Made by a program: the position numbers and the translations under genes | Source of the DNA: Limnohabitans sp. MORI2 | Lineage (GTDB): Bacteria > Pseudomonadota > Gammaproteobacteria > Burkholderiales > Burkholderiaceae_C | Assembly (NCBI RefSeq): GCF_027925025.1 | Contig: NZ_AP027058.1 | Location: 434,001 to 498,000, forward strand | Reading direction: 5' to 3' | DNA: 64,000 bases | Notes under the pieces: model-generated | What the model was told of the DNA's origin: nothing | Database searches by the model: none | What the model saw: only the letters and a program-made list of their open reading frames with translations | Shown: positions 25,238-33,704 of the stretch, in pieces | Layout of the letters: the number at the start of each line of letters is the position of its first letter | How positions within the stretch are numbered: position 1 is the stretch's first letter

Positions 25238-25675
25238 TTACACCAACTTTGGGGGAGGGGATGGCAAGGTGTAGAGCAAAGGCATGGCGACAGCAACCAG
25301 CAAGAACACCATCACCACAAAAATCAAAAGCAATTTGAAGAACTCAGGTGAGTCAGGAAATTTTTGCTTAGGCGCTGCGGGCGTTTCAATGCGAAAAGCC
25401 GGCAAAACGCTTCCCATGTGATCTGTTGTGGCGTGTGATCGAAAGACATTGATCACTGGCATGCCGTTGGGCTGAGAGCCACTCAGCGTGATGGCGACTT
25501 TCAAGGCAGCTTGGACCTTGGCGTCGCGATGACTAAATTGGCTGTAGCCACCATCTTCTAGCTCGCGAACCTGTGACTCGCTCAGTCCACACAGCTGTGC
25601 GACGCGCGCATGGCTGAGTTTGCAAAGCACCCGAAGGCGAAGCATGGCTTGTGGATCAATCAGGTCTGCGTGCAT
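25238..25675 (-). CDS. Small helix-turn-helix protein with C-terminal membrane anchor
   Basis: A 145-residue protein of unrecognised function. Residues about 10-60 look like an HTH (LSHARVAQLCGLSESQVRELEDG, as in XRE or RodZ N-termini), and residues about 113-136 form one membrane segment (FFKLLLIFVVMVFLLVAVAM). The layout is HTH in the cytoplasm, linker, tail anchor. It diverges from bactofilin with 177 bp between starts, so it may be a membrane-bound regulator or cytoskeletal adaptor of that gene; this is a guess from layout alone. Confidence 0.7.
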   Translation of the reverse strand: MHADLIDPQAMLRLRVLCKLSHARVAQLCGLSESQVRELEDGGYSQFSHRDAKVQAALKVAITLSGSQPNGMPVINVFRSHATTDHMGSVLPAFRIETPAAPKQKFPDSPEFFKLLLIFVVMVFLLVAVAMPLLYTLPSPPPKLV

Positions 25676-25852
25676 GGCGTATCTCTTCTGAGTTGCGTCA
25701 ACAGGACGGTCTGTACACCCTGTGGCGTATAGACCATGAACTAAGTTCTCTTGACAATATCGACAGATTTGTCAATTACTCAACCTCGAATTCAAACTGT
25801 TTGAAGCTTTTGCAGCTTGAGGTCAGAACTGAATGCAGCCCAGAAAGTCACT

Positions 25853-26188
25853 ATGAACGATCAAAACAATATGACCAAAGAAAACAGCATCTACATCGGA
25901 GAAGGTGTCGTCTTCAGTGGGACGATCAAAGCGCCCAATCAAGCTGTCATTTCAGGCAAGTTTGAGGGGGAGTTAGATGCGCGCGACGTGTTGATTGGCG
26001 CTTCTGGCGTAGTCACAGGAAAAACCACGGCCCAGTTTGTGGATGTCAAAGGTGAGCTGAATGAGTCAGTCACCAGCCGTGAATTGTTGATTGTTCGAGC
26101 CACAGGCCGTGTGAACGGCACTGTGACATACGGAGAAATTGAGATTGAACGTGGTGGTCAAGTCAAAGGTGACATGATCCAGCGTTAA
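25853..26188 (+). CDS. Bactofilin-family protein
   Basis: A 111-residue single-domain bactofilin (DUF583/PF04519). The beta-helix register is seen in repeated hydrophobic/Gly steps: SIYIGEGVVFSG, AVISGKFEGEL, VLIGASGVVTGK, FVDVKGELNESV, LLIVRATGRVNG. Bactofilins polymerise without nucleotides and scaffold wall enzymes or, in some species, flagellar and polar structures. The ATG at 25853 follows GAAAG poorly, but starts the family consensus. A TTGACA (25751) lies 100 bp upstream as a possible -35. The TAA stop overlaps the fliN stop tail to tail by 4 bp. Confidence 0.88.
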   Translation: MNDQNNMTKENSIYIGEGVVFSGTIKAPNQAVISGKFEGELDARDVLIGASGVVTGKTTAQFVDVKGELNESVTSRELLIVRATGRVNGTVTYGEIEIERGGQVKGDMIQR

Positions 26189-26604
26189 ATCATCTTGAGG
26201 CGCTCTGAAGAGGGCACCACACGCGTCAGGCGTACACCATAGCGGTCGTTGACCAAAACGATTTCGCCTTGCGCCACCACCGAGTTGTTGACCAACAAGT
26301 CCAGCGGCTCACCTGCAATGCGATCGAGTTCGACCACACTGCCTTGGGTCAAACGCATCAAGTCTTTGATCTTGATTTGTGCACGGCCCACTTCGATGGA
26401 CAAGTTCACCACAATGTTTTGCAACACTTCTGGGTTAATGTTGCCTGGCATGGTGGGCTTGAAGTCTTCCAAACTTGGCTCGACTTCCTCAGCGGGATGC
26501 GCGGCTACTTCTTCGTGGCTTTCTTGCTCAGTCGCTTCGACGGCTGTGGCTTCGACTTCAGTGTCGTCGTGCTCGGGGGTTGGGTTTTCTTTTTCGTCTG
26601 TCAT
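26185..26604 (-). CDS. fliN: Flagellar motor switch protein FliN
   Basis: A 139-residue C-ring protein. An acidic N-terminal half (Glu-rich, about residues 1-50) is followed by the SpoA/SpoIIIAA domain, IVVNLSIEVGRAQIKIKDLM...GSVVELDRIAGEPLDLLVNN. FliN forms the base of the switch complex with FliM and FliG and docks FliH. It is the last gene of the minus-strand fliK-L-M-N unit; fliO, P, Q and R do not follow here, unlike in many other genomes, because bactofilin ends against it. Confidence 0.95.
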   Translation of the reverse strand: MTDEKENPTPEHDDTEVEATAVEATEQESHEEVAAHPAEEVEPSLEDFKPTMPGNINPEVLQNIVVNLSIEVGRAQIKIKDLMRLTQGSVVELDRIAGEPLDLLVNNSVVAQGEIVLVNDRYGVRLTRVVPSSERLKMI

Positions 26605-26618
26605 GATGGTTTCCTGTT

Positions 26619-27611
26619 TCAGGGTTTGCCGTGAACGTGTTCGTGGTCAATTTGCACTGCCACTTGTGAGCCTCGTGTACCTACATTCACATGGAAGGCG
26701 GGGACACCATTGGCTGTCATCAGGGCGGTATCGTCTTTCTTGAAGAACAACAAATCGCCTTCTTGTAAATGGTTCAAGTGATGCAAGGTGGTTTTGATCT
26801 CACCCATCGTGACTTGCAATTCGAGCTTGGCATCGCCAACAGCAGCAGCCAAGTCTTTGCGCCACTTGCGGTCGGATTCTTCGTTGCCTTCGCCACTCTG
26901 TACACGGCTGCTGAGCAGTTCGCGCACAGGCTTCAATGTGGCATAGGGGTAGACCAAGTCTATAAAGCCCTTGCCACCGCTGGCAGTAGCGTCAGCTTCA
27001 AAGCGGCTTAAAACCACCAAATCGTTTTCATCTGCAATTTGTGCGAACTGAGGGTTGATCTCAGAGCTCACATGTTCGCATTCGATGGGCATCAAGGGTC
27101 CCCACGCTTCTGTGAGCGAGCGAAAGAACACTTCCAAAATGATTTTGATGATGCGTGATTCTGTTGGGGTGAACAGGCGACCGGGTGGGAGCTCGCCCAC
27201 GCCTTTGCCGAAACCACCGAAGAAGCTATCGAGTGAGCTGAACACCACGTTGGGGTCGATGATGATCACAGAGTTGCCGCGAAGCGGACTCATGCGAACC
27301 ATGTTCACGGACAACGGAGGGCGTAAGCCTTTGAGGTAATCACCAAACTTCAAAATTTGCACGCGTGTGGGGTTCACGCGTGGACTGGTACGCAGCACTT
27401 CGAGCAGGCCAAGACGGAACAGTCGGATGAAACGCTCGTTGATCATGTCGATCGACGAAACGTTCACACCCAAGCTGCTGTCTTCGCTGGCGAGGTCGTG
27501 CTTGCGCACCCGCACGCTGTTGTTGAAGCCAGTGTCGGTCTCGATCGAACCGTCGCGCACGCCTTCCGACAGCGCGGCCAGTTCTTCGTCCGAGAGCAGG
27601 TTTGATTTCAT
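26619..27611 (-). CDS. fliM: Flagellar motor switch protein FliM
   Basis: A 330-residue switch protein. The N-terminal LLSDEELAALSEG resembles the CheY-P binding helix, the middle domain begins near RFIRLFRLGLLEVLR, and a C-terminal SpoA domain (LQVTMGEIKTTLHHLNHLQEGDLL) pairs with FliN. It sets motor direction in response to phosphorylated CheY. It lies 11 bp after fliL and 14 bp before fliN. Confidence 0.96.
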   Translation of the reverse strand: MKSNLLSDEELAALSEGVRDGSIETDTGFNNSVRVRKHDLASEDSSLGVNVSSIDMINERFIRLFRLGLLEVLRTSPRVNPTRVQILKFGDYLKGLRPPLSVNMVRMSPLRGNSVIIIDPNVVFSSLDSFFGGFGKGVGELPPGRLFTPTESRIIKIILEVFFRSLTEAWGPLMPIECEHVSSEINPQFAQIADENDLVVLSRFEADATASGGKGFIDLVYPYATLKPVRELLSSRVQSGEGNEESDRKWRKDLAAAVGDAKLELQVTMGEIKTTLHHLNHLQEGDLLFFKKDDTALMTANGVPAFHVNVGTRGSQVAVQIDHEHVHGKP

Positions 27612-27622
27612 GGTTTAAGTGC

Positions 27623-28216
27623 TTACTGCATCACAAAAGAGGTGAAGAACACGTCTTCAATGCCACCGAAGTCTTCGTACTTCATCAGCATGTCGTTCAT
27701 CACGACCTTGATCTTGGCTGCCAATTCGACGCGGAAGTCAGACTTGGCCACATCTGCTTCAGTGCTTTGGCGCATGACGTCCAAAACAGCCGAACGAATG
27801 GCAAATTCATGCTTTTTCACGTTGTCGAAAACGCGTGAGTCGTAGTGAGTCATCACGGCCACTTTGACCACCATGATTTTTTTCGAGTTCGTGATGTTGG
27901 TCATGAACTCTTTGTCAATTTCCAAGTACGTGTTTTCAAAACGCGTGGCCTCGGCTTCTTTCTTGACTTTCGATGGGCCTTCGGGGGTGGCGTTGTGCGC
28001 GTTCTCGGCCTCTTTCTCTAACTCGTCCACTTTTTCGTGGGCGGCGGCTTCGCTCTTGTGTTCAAAGAAGCCTGAGAAATACAACGTACCGAACATCACG
28101 GACATGATCAAGACGATCACGGACAACACGATGACCAAGATTAAAAGAATCGGTTTCTTTTTCTTGGGTTCGCCTTCGACAACTTCTTCTGCCGGTGCTG
28201 CTTCTGCTTCTGCCAT
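27623..28216 (-). CDS. fliL: Flagellar basal body-associated protein FliL
   Basis: A 197-residue single-pass protein: short acidic N-terminus, membrane segment about residues 21-46 (ILLILVIVLSVIVLIMSVMF), a Glu/Lys/Ala-rich linker, then the periplasmic FliL domain ending DVFFTSFVMQ. FliL forms a ring around the stator units and supports torque. Longer than E. coli FliL (154) mainly in the linker. Confidence 0.95.
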   Translation of the reverse strand: MAEAEAAPAEEVVEGEPKKKKPILLILVIVLSVIVLIMSVMFGTLYFSGFFEHKSEAAAHEKVDELEKEAENAHNATPEGPSKVKKEAEATRFENTYLEIDKEFMTNITNSKKIMVVKVAVMTHYDSRVFDNVKKHEFAIRSAVLDVMRQSTEADVAKSDFRVELAAKIKVVMNDMLMKYEDFGGIEDVFFTSFVMQ

Positions 28217-28251
28217 ATCGTTCTCCTAATGTTCAGATTGTCATGCGTAAT

Positions 28252-29991
28252 TTATGCATAGAGGTCAAGCAAGGACGCATTGGCCTTGTTACGGGTTGAG
28301 GTGGCACCAGAAGGGCTGCCTGTACCGCTGACTTGCGATGATGAATTGTCTCTAACTTGGGTATTCCTGTTGGAATTTCCAGAGCTGTTGTGTTGGGTGT
28401 TACCACCACCTTGACCGACGTTGACTTGGCCGGCGTTAATGCCAAAGTTTCCAAGTGCTTCACGCAAACGCTGGCTACTGTTTTGCAGCAAGTCGCGGGT
28501 CAGAGGGTTGTCGGCATGGAAAACGGCATCAAGTTGGCCATCTTTCATTTCGAGATGGATTTCAACGCCGCCTAAATTAGAGGGACGCAGTGCAAACTTC
28601 ATCTTCCATTCGCCATCACTCAGCTGCTTGTGCATGCGTGCTGCCATCTCGGTGGCCAGCTTGTCGCTGAGTTGGTCATAGACCTCGCTCATATGAGCGC
28701 TGGTGGCCTGTGCTGCGTTTGTAGGGCTTGCACTTGCGGCATTTTTGTTCGTGCTCAGCGCTTGAGCAAAGCTGCTGAAATGTTGGTCTTCGCCTTGTGA
28801 CGACGGCTGATCTTGGCCGCTGCTGGTTTCTTCTGAGAAGCGAGACAGGAGGGCGCTCACATCGTTTTCATCAATACCCGTGCCAAAGAGCGACAACATC
28901 TCTATCGTGCTGGGTGCAGGTGTGTTGACTGCGTGGGTGTTGATGGGCAACACGGCGGCAGGCAAGACGGTGATTTGCAATTGTTGGATCGCTGCCATGT
29001 CAGTGGGCGTCAAGCCTGGTACTGAGGGGGTCGTCAAGGTGGTCGCGGGTGCTGCCAAGCCTGCGCCAGAAATCACCGCAGGTTGCGCGGTGGTGGCGGT
29101 CATGGCTGCCATTTGTGTGGCAATGTCGCTGTCGGTGGGGACGATGCCTTGTATCTGACTATTGAGCGTGGCATTTAGACCTGCTTGCAACGTAGGGGAG
29201 GGCGTCAGTCCTGAACCCGTCGCTGTCACGCCAGCGTTTGTTGCACTGGTCATCAGTGTGGCTGAGGTCGCAGGCTGTTGGGCGAGCAAATCTTGAATAG
29301 CGGATTCATCGATGCCCATGGATTGGGCAAAAGCGATCAGGCTCTCAGGACTGGGTGCCGCTTTGGGGTCTGTGATGATGCGCATCTGCGAACTTAACGC
29401 GACAGTTTGTAACGATGCGGCGTTGGCGGTGAGTTCGGAGCCATCTGATGCGGGTGCTGGAGTGGGTGCGACAACTGAGCTGACCTCTGCAACCTTCAAA
29501 GAGACGGTGACTTCGGCCGTAGTCACGGCTTGCGGGGCTGGGGCTGGTGTGATGGGCGCACCTTGCATCAAGCCTTCGAGCAACGCATCGACGTCTGTGT
29601 TGACTGTTTTTGTAGTGTTGCTTTGTTTGCGAGGGCGAGTTTGGGTCGTGGGGCGATCTTCGCTGTCTTGAGCGTTTGCCTCGTCTTCAGTCCGTGTGTT
29701 GCGTGCTTGCTGATCTGGTCGATCGATGCTGTGGCGATCGTGCACCACTGGGCGCGAATCTTGTGTGTCTGAGGCTGTCTGAGCCTCGTGAGGCGCGTCA
29801 GCGGCAATAGTTTGCCGCTGCTGGGGCACTAAGCGTTGTAGTTGACGCGCCATGACATCTGCGAAATCAAACCCCAAACTGTTGCCCGTAGACGGGCTCA
29901 CACCTGCGCTGGCGCCTTGCGCCGCCGCGTTGCTGGTGTTGTTTGGCACCAGCGGGGCTGGTGGCATTTGAAGGTAACTGGACAGGTTCAT
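28252..29991 (-). CDS. fliK: Flagellar hook-length control protein FliK
   Basis: A 579-residue FliK. The first ~430 residues are Ala/Thr/Gln/Ser-rich and weakly conserved, as expected of the molecular ruler part; the C-terminal domain (EWKMKFALRPSNLGGVEIHLEMKDGQLDAVF...LREALGNFGINAGQVNV) is canonical and switches FlhB specificity. A Gly/Asn/Ser-rich tail follows. It is the first gene of the minus-strand unit and diverges from flhA. Codons 58-64 overlap one of the regulatory palindromes (29800-29819). A second FliK-like gene is at 41998. Confidence 0.93.
   Translation of the reverse strand: MNLSSYLQMPPAPLVPNNTSNAAAQGASAGVSPSTGNSLGFDFADVMARQLQRLVPQQRQTIAADAPHEAQTASDTQDSRPVVHDRHSIDRPDQQARNTRTEDEANAQDSEDRPTTQTRPRKQSNTTKTVNTDVDALLEGLMQGAPITPAPAPQAVTTAEVTVSLKVAEVSSVVAPTPAPASDGSELTANAASLQTVALSSQMRIITDPKAAPSPESLIAFAQSMGIDESAIQDLLAQQPATSATLMTSATNAGVTATGSGLTPSPTLQAGLNATLNSQIQGIVPTDSDIATQMAAMTATTAQPAVISGAGLAAPATTLTTPSVPGLTPTDMAAIQQLQITVLPAAVLPINTHAVNTPAPSTIEMLSLFGTGIDENDVSALLSRFSEETSSGQDQPSSQGEDQHFSSFAQALSTNKNAASASPTNAAQATSAHMSEVYDQLSDKLATEMAARMHKQLSDGEWKMKFALRPSNLGGVEIHLEMKDGQLDAVFHADNPLTRDLLQNSSQRLREALGNFGINAGQVNVGQGGGNTQHNSSGNSNRNTQVRDNSSSQVSGTGSPSGATSTRNKANASLLDLYA
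29800..29819. promoter_or_regulatory. Palindrome AGCGGCAA-N4-TTGCCGCT inside fliK
   Basis: AGCGGCAA-TAGT-TTGCCGCT, an exact copy within the fliK 5' coding part, about 200 bp after the fliK start of transcription and 300 bp before that of flhA. Its left flank CGCGTC is shared with the copy at 46309. Confidence 0.6.
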
Positions 29992-30022
29992 GGTGGTCTT
30001 TAAACGAGTTTGCCAAGGAGTT

Positions 30023-30039
30023 AAGCAAGAACCGTGACA
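30023..30039 (-). promoter_or_regulatory. Probable sigma-54 promoter of fliKLMN
   Basis: On the minus strand TGTCAC-N5-TTGCTT. The -12 GC is intact and spacing is exact, but the -24 GG is GT, so the site may be weak. It lies 32 bp before the fliK ATG. Confidence 0.45.
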
Positions 30040-30056
30040 GGTTAGTTCTTGCCGCT
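30037..30056. promoter_or_regulatory. Half-copy of the palindrome between the fliK and flhA promoters
   Basis: The right arm TTGCCGCT (30049-30056) is exact; the left arm ACAGGTTA matches at four of eight positions. It sits between the two divergent sigma-54 sites. Confidence 0.3.
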
Positions 30057-30090
30057 TTCACTCAGCAGGCACATCAGTGTCAGTTTGACT

Positions 30091-30107
30091 TGGCACATCG
30101 ATTGCTT
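30091..30107 (+). promoter_or_regulatory. Sigma-54 promoter of flhA
   Basis: TGGCAC-ATCGA-TTGCTT is a full match to TGGCAC-N5-TTGCW. Transcription should begin near 30117, 64 bp before flhA, and could extend through flhF, flhG, fliA and the gene at 35276. Confidence 0.85.
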
Positions 30108-30180
30108 AACAAACATGCCTCGAATCTGTTTTCAAGGCAAAAAGAAACCAAAACGTTCCACTTCAAACTGGATTTTCCAA

Positions 30181-32277
30181 ATGAGCACTCTCACTCTGTC
30201 AACGATTCGACACAACTTGTCGAAATTTGACCTCTCCGGACTCAGTATTCCGGTGGTGGTGCTCGTCATCATGGCAATGTTGGTCTTGCCATTGCCTCCA
30301 GTTTTATTGGACTTTTTGTTTACTTTTAATATTCTTTGCAGCTTGGTGGTGATCATGATCGCCATCGGCACCCGTAAACCACTCGAGTTTTCATCCTTCC
30401 CCACAGTGTTGTTGTTTGCCACCATGTTGCGCTTGGCGCTGAACGTGGCATCCACCCGTGTGGTGCTGGTTAATGGTCACGAAGGGTCGCATGCCGCAGG
30501 ACGTGTGGTGCAGGCCTTTGGTGAATTCGTGATTGCAGGGAACTATGTGGTGGGCTTCATCATCTTCGCGATTTTGATGATCATCAACTTTGTGGTGGTG
30601 ACCAAAGGTGCAGGCCGCGTCTCGGAAGTGAACGCCCGTTTCACCTTGGACGCCATGCCTGGTAAACAAATGTCGATCGACGCCGACTTGAACGCCGGCA
30701 TCATCGACCAAGAGACCGCCAAACAACGCCGCGCTGAATTGGCCCAAGAATCTGACTTCTTCGGTTCGATGGACGGTGCTTCCAAATTCGTGAGCGGCGA
30801 CGCCATGGCCGGTTTGTTGATTCTGTTGATCAACATGGTCGGTGGTCTGATCATTGGCGTGGCACAGCATGATTTGCCTGTGGCTGAAGCTGGCCGCATT
30901 TACACCCTGCTCACCATCGGTGACGGCTTGGTGGCGCAAATTCCTTCGTTGCTCTTGTCACTGGCCACCGCCATCATCGTGACGCGTGTGACCACGGCCG
31001 AATCGATTTCTGAACAAGCTTCGGTTCAGTTGGCCAACCCCAGCGCACTCTTTATCTCTGCTGTTATTTTGTTGATTTTGGGCATGGTGCCCGGCATGCC
31101 TCATCTGATGTTCATCACCTTGGCCCTCGCGTCTGCAGGCTTGGGTTTGATGATCATCACCCGCGAAGTTCAGGAAGAGCAAGCCGAACAAGCCGAAAAA
31201 GATGCCACCCCCACCGACGCACCCAAAGAACTCGATTGGGACGATGTGGACCAAGTCGACCTCATTGGCTTGGAAATTGGCTATGGCCTGATTCCCTTGG
31301 TCAACGCCGAAACCGGCGGTGAGCTGATGACACGCGTCAAGGGCGTGCGTAAAAAATTGTCTGCCGAGTTGGGCTTTTTGGTTCAACCCGTGCGTATCCG
31401 CGATGACCTGAACATCGATCCAGATGCCTACAACATCGTCCTCAAAGGTGTGGTGCGTGGCAAGGGTGAAGTCAAAGTCGGTCGTGAATTGGCCATCAAC
31501 CCCGGCCATGTGTATGGCCACTTAGAAGGCATTCCGACTCGCGAACCCGCCTTCGGTTTAGAAGCCGTCTGGATTGAACCCTCGCAACGCGATCAAGCTC
31601 GTACGCTCGGTTACACCGTGGTCGATGCTGCGACAGCTATTTCTACCCACCTCAACAAAGTGTTGCGTGAAAACGCCTCTGACTTGTTGAGCCATGACGA
31701 AACCCAGCAGTTGCTCGACAAATTAGCAGCCAAGTCACCCAAGATCGTCGAAGACTTGGTGCCTGGCAAGTTGTCGCTCGGCATCTTGACCCGTACTTTG
31801 CAAAACTTGTTGTCTGAGTCAGTGTCCATTCGTGACATGCGCACGATTGCCGAAGCCTTGACCGAAGCCAGCACGCGCACCCAAGACCCAGAACAACTGA
31901 CAGCCATGGTCCGACCCAAGCTTGGTCGCATGATCATGCAAAGCTTGATTGATGCAGACAACAGCTTGCAAGTGATGACGCTGGAACCTTCCTTAGAGCA
32001 ATTGCTGCACAACGTACTGCAACAAAGCCAACCTGGTCAAGCTGTGGTGCTTGAGCCTGGTTTGTCAGAAAACTTATTTGCCGGTTTGCGCGAAGGATCG
32101 CGCACCGTAGAAGACATGGGCCACCCCGCTGTGTTGGTGGTGTCCCCCGTGATTCGTGGATGGCTCTCCAAAGCCGCACGATTCCGCGTGAACGATTTGA
32201 CTGTGCTGTCTTACAGCGAAATTCCGGACGATCAGGCCGTCAAAGTGATCCACACCGTGGACGCCAAAGCCCGATAA
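30181..32277 (+). CDS. flhA: Flagellar type III export apparatus protein FlhA
   Basis: A 698-residue export gate protein. The N-terminal half has about eight membrane segments and the FHIPEP-family signature GRVSEVNARFTLDAMPGKQM near residues 145-164; the C-terminal half is the cytoplasmic ring that receives chaperone-substrate complexes. ATG 30181 (MSTLTLST) is chosen. The frame is open from 30049, but that start lies upstream of the sigma-54 site and could not be in its transcript. flhB is not beside it in this window. Confidence 0.97.
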   Translation: MSTLTLSTIRHNLSKFDLSGLSIPVVVLVIMAMLVLPLPPVLLDFLFTFNILCSLVVIMIAIGTRKPLEFSSFPTVLLFATMLRLALNVASTRVVLVNGHEGSHAAGRVVQAFGEFVIAGNYVVGFIIFAILMIINFVVVTKGAGRVSEVNARFTLDAMPGKQMSIDADLNAGIIDQETAKQRRAELAQESDFFGSMDGASKFVSGDAMAGLLILLINMVGGLIIGVAQHDLPVAEAGRIYTLLTIGDGLVAQIPSLLLSLATAIIVTRVTTAESISEQASVQLANPSALFISAVILLILGMVPGMPHLMFITLALASAGLGLMIITREVQEEQAEQAEKDATPTDAPKELDWDDVDQVDLIGLEIGYGLIPLVNAETGGELMTRVKGVRKKLSAELGFLVQPVRIRDDLNIDPDAYNIVLKGVVRGKGEVKVGRELAINPGHVYGHLEGIPTREPAFGLEAVWIEPSQRDQARTLGYTVVDAATAISTHLNKVLRENASDLLSHDETQQLLDKLAAKSPKIVEDLVPGKLSLGILTRTLQNLLSESVSIRDMRTIAEALTEASTRTQDPEQLTAMVRPKLGRMIMQSLIDADNSLQVMTLEPSLEQLLHNVLQQSQPGQAVVLEPGLSENLFAGLREGSRTVEDMGHPAVLVVSPVIRGWLSKAARFRVNDLTVLSYSEIPDDQAVKVIHTVDAKAR

Positions 32278-32315
32278 CCCGAAAACCTATAACAAAAGAC
32301 AGAGTGAGCTGACCT

Positions 32316-33704
32316 ATGGAACTCAAACGCATCCTTGCCCGCGACATCCGCGCTGCCAACGAAAAGGCCGTGGCCCAATACGGCCCTGACGTGCTTGTCA
32401 TCTCAAGCGGCCAAGTCAATGGATTGACTGAGCTGATCGTGGCTGTTGATTTGGCACCTCTGTCGCCAGAAGAAGCGGATCCCCATGTGAAGCCAGAGTT
32501 CGCGCAAGTAGGCAAACCCAGTGGCAAGTTTGATGTGCTCCTAGGCCAAACCATTGAGCAAAACAAACGCCAAGCCCGCGAGCGTCAAGCCACCAAGGTG
32601 GCTAAACCCATCGTGGAAGTGGCTGCCAAATCAACTGCACCCAAAGTCAAGGCCGCGCAAAAAGTGCAAGCCTCAGCGATGGACGAATCAGCCAAGCAGG
32701 CCGCCGAAGAGCACGACACTTTGCGCGGTCGCGAAATCGTGGCGCTGGTACGTGAAGAGCTCAACTCTTTGCGCCGCGAATTTAAGCTCGGCCAACAAAT
32801 GGCAGCTTGGCAACAAGGCGGTATGCCATTGCCTGCCGCTGTCCTGCCTTTGCGCGATGCCCTGAACGATGCACCGATTCCTGTCGCTTTGCGTGCTTTG
32901 CTGATTGACAACATCAAAGACCACGACAACATGGCAGACGCCATGGGTGCTTTGAGCCGCCAATTGGCGCACTCTGTGGAGCAAGAACAAGCGCAAACGC
33001 CTGTGTCTGGCATTCATGCTTTGGCTGGCCCATCAGGCGCTGGCAAGTCCATGATGGTGGCCCGCTTGGCACAACATGCCGCGCAATTGCATGGCAGCGA
33101 AAAAGTCATGGTCATCAGCTTCCAGGACCAGCGTGCTGGCGCTTGGAACCAAACCCAATTGCTGTGCGCACAGTCTGGCGTGGATTCCTTCCGCGCCACC
33201 AACGCTTCCACCTTGAAGCTGTTGTTGGATGAGCACACCGATCGCAAACTCATCTTGATTGACACCGCCGGTGTGCAAATGAACGAACGCCTGGCTGAGA
33301 TTCGCGCCATGAACCTGAATGTTCAGTGCCATGCTGTGATTCCCGCTGATGCATCAGCGGCCAACATCCGTCGTGTGTTTGACAACACCGACAACGTTTG
33401 GGCATCCTTGATGCTGAGCAAGTTGGACGAATCCACCCAGCCTTGGGCCTTGTTGCAGTTCTTGACCGACAAATCGTTGAGCGTGTCTGTGGCCAGCCAC
33501 GGTGACCGCACCAGCGATTTGGTGCAAGACGTGTCATTGGCCGGCTTGGTTCAATGTGCATTGGACAACTTGCCATTGCCTGAGACCGAAGAACAAGCTC
33601 AACAAAATGCACGCGATGCCGCAGTGAACGACATCGCATCTTCCAAATTGGCACAAATTGCCGCGAAATTTAAAACCGAAACCACAGGCTTGACCCATGA
33701 GTAA
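32316..33704 (+). CDS. flhF: Flagellar biosynthesis SRP-like GTPase FlhF
   Basis: A 462-residue SIMIBI GTPase related to Ffh/FtsY. The N-terminal B domain (MELKRILARDIRAANEKAV) and an Ala/Lys-rich linker precede the NG domain, whose P-loop GPSGAGKS is Gly238-Ser245; LILIDTAGVQMNERLAEI holds G3 and LSKLDES G4. FlhF fixes the place of polar flagella and works with FlhG, whose ATG overlaps its 3' end by 8 bp. Its presence suggests polar flagellation. Confidence 0.95.
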   Translation: MELKRILARDIRAANEKAVAQYGPDVLVISSGQVNGLTELIVAVDLAPLSPEEADPHVKPEFAQVGKPSGKFDVLLGQTIEQNKRQARERQATKVAKPIVEVAAKSTAPKVKAAQKVQASAMDESAKQAAEEHDTLRGREIVALVREELNSLRREFKLGQQMAAWQQGGMPLPAAVLPLRDALNDAPIPVALRALLIDNIKDHDNMADAMGALSRQLAHSVEQEQAQTPVSGIHALAGPSGAGKSMMVARLAQHAAQLHGSEKVMVISFQDQRAGAWNQTQLLCAQSGVDSFRATNASTLKLLLDEHTDRKLILIDTAGVQMNERLAEIRAMNLNVQCHAVIPADASAANIRRVFDNTDNVWASLMLSKLDESTQPWALLQFLTDKSLSVSVASHGDRTSDLVQDVSLAGLVQCALDNLPLPETEEQAQQNARDAAVNDIASSKLAQIAAKFKTETTGLTHE

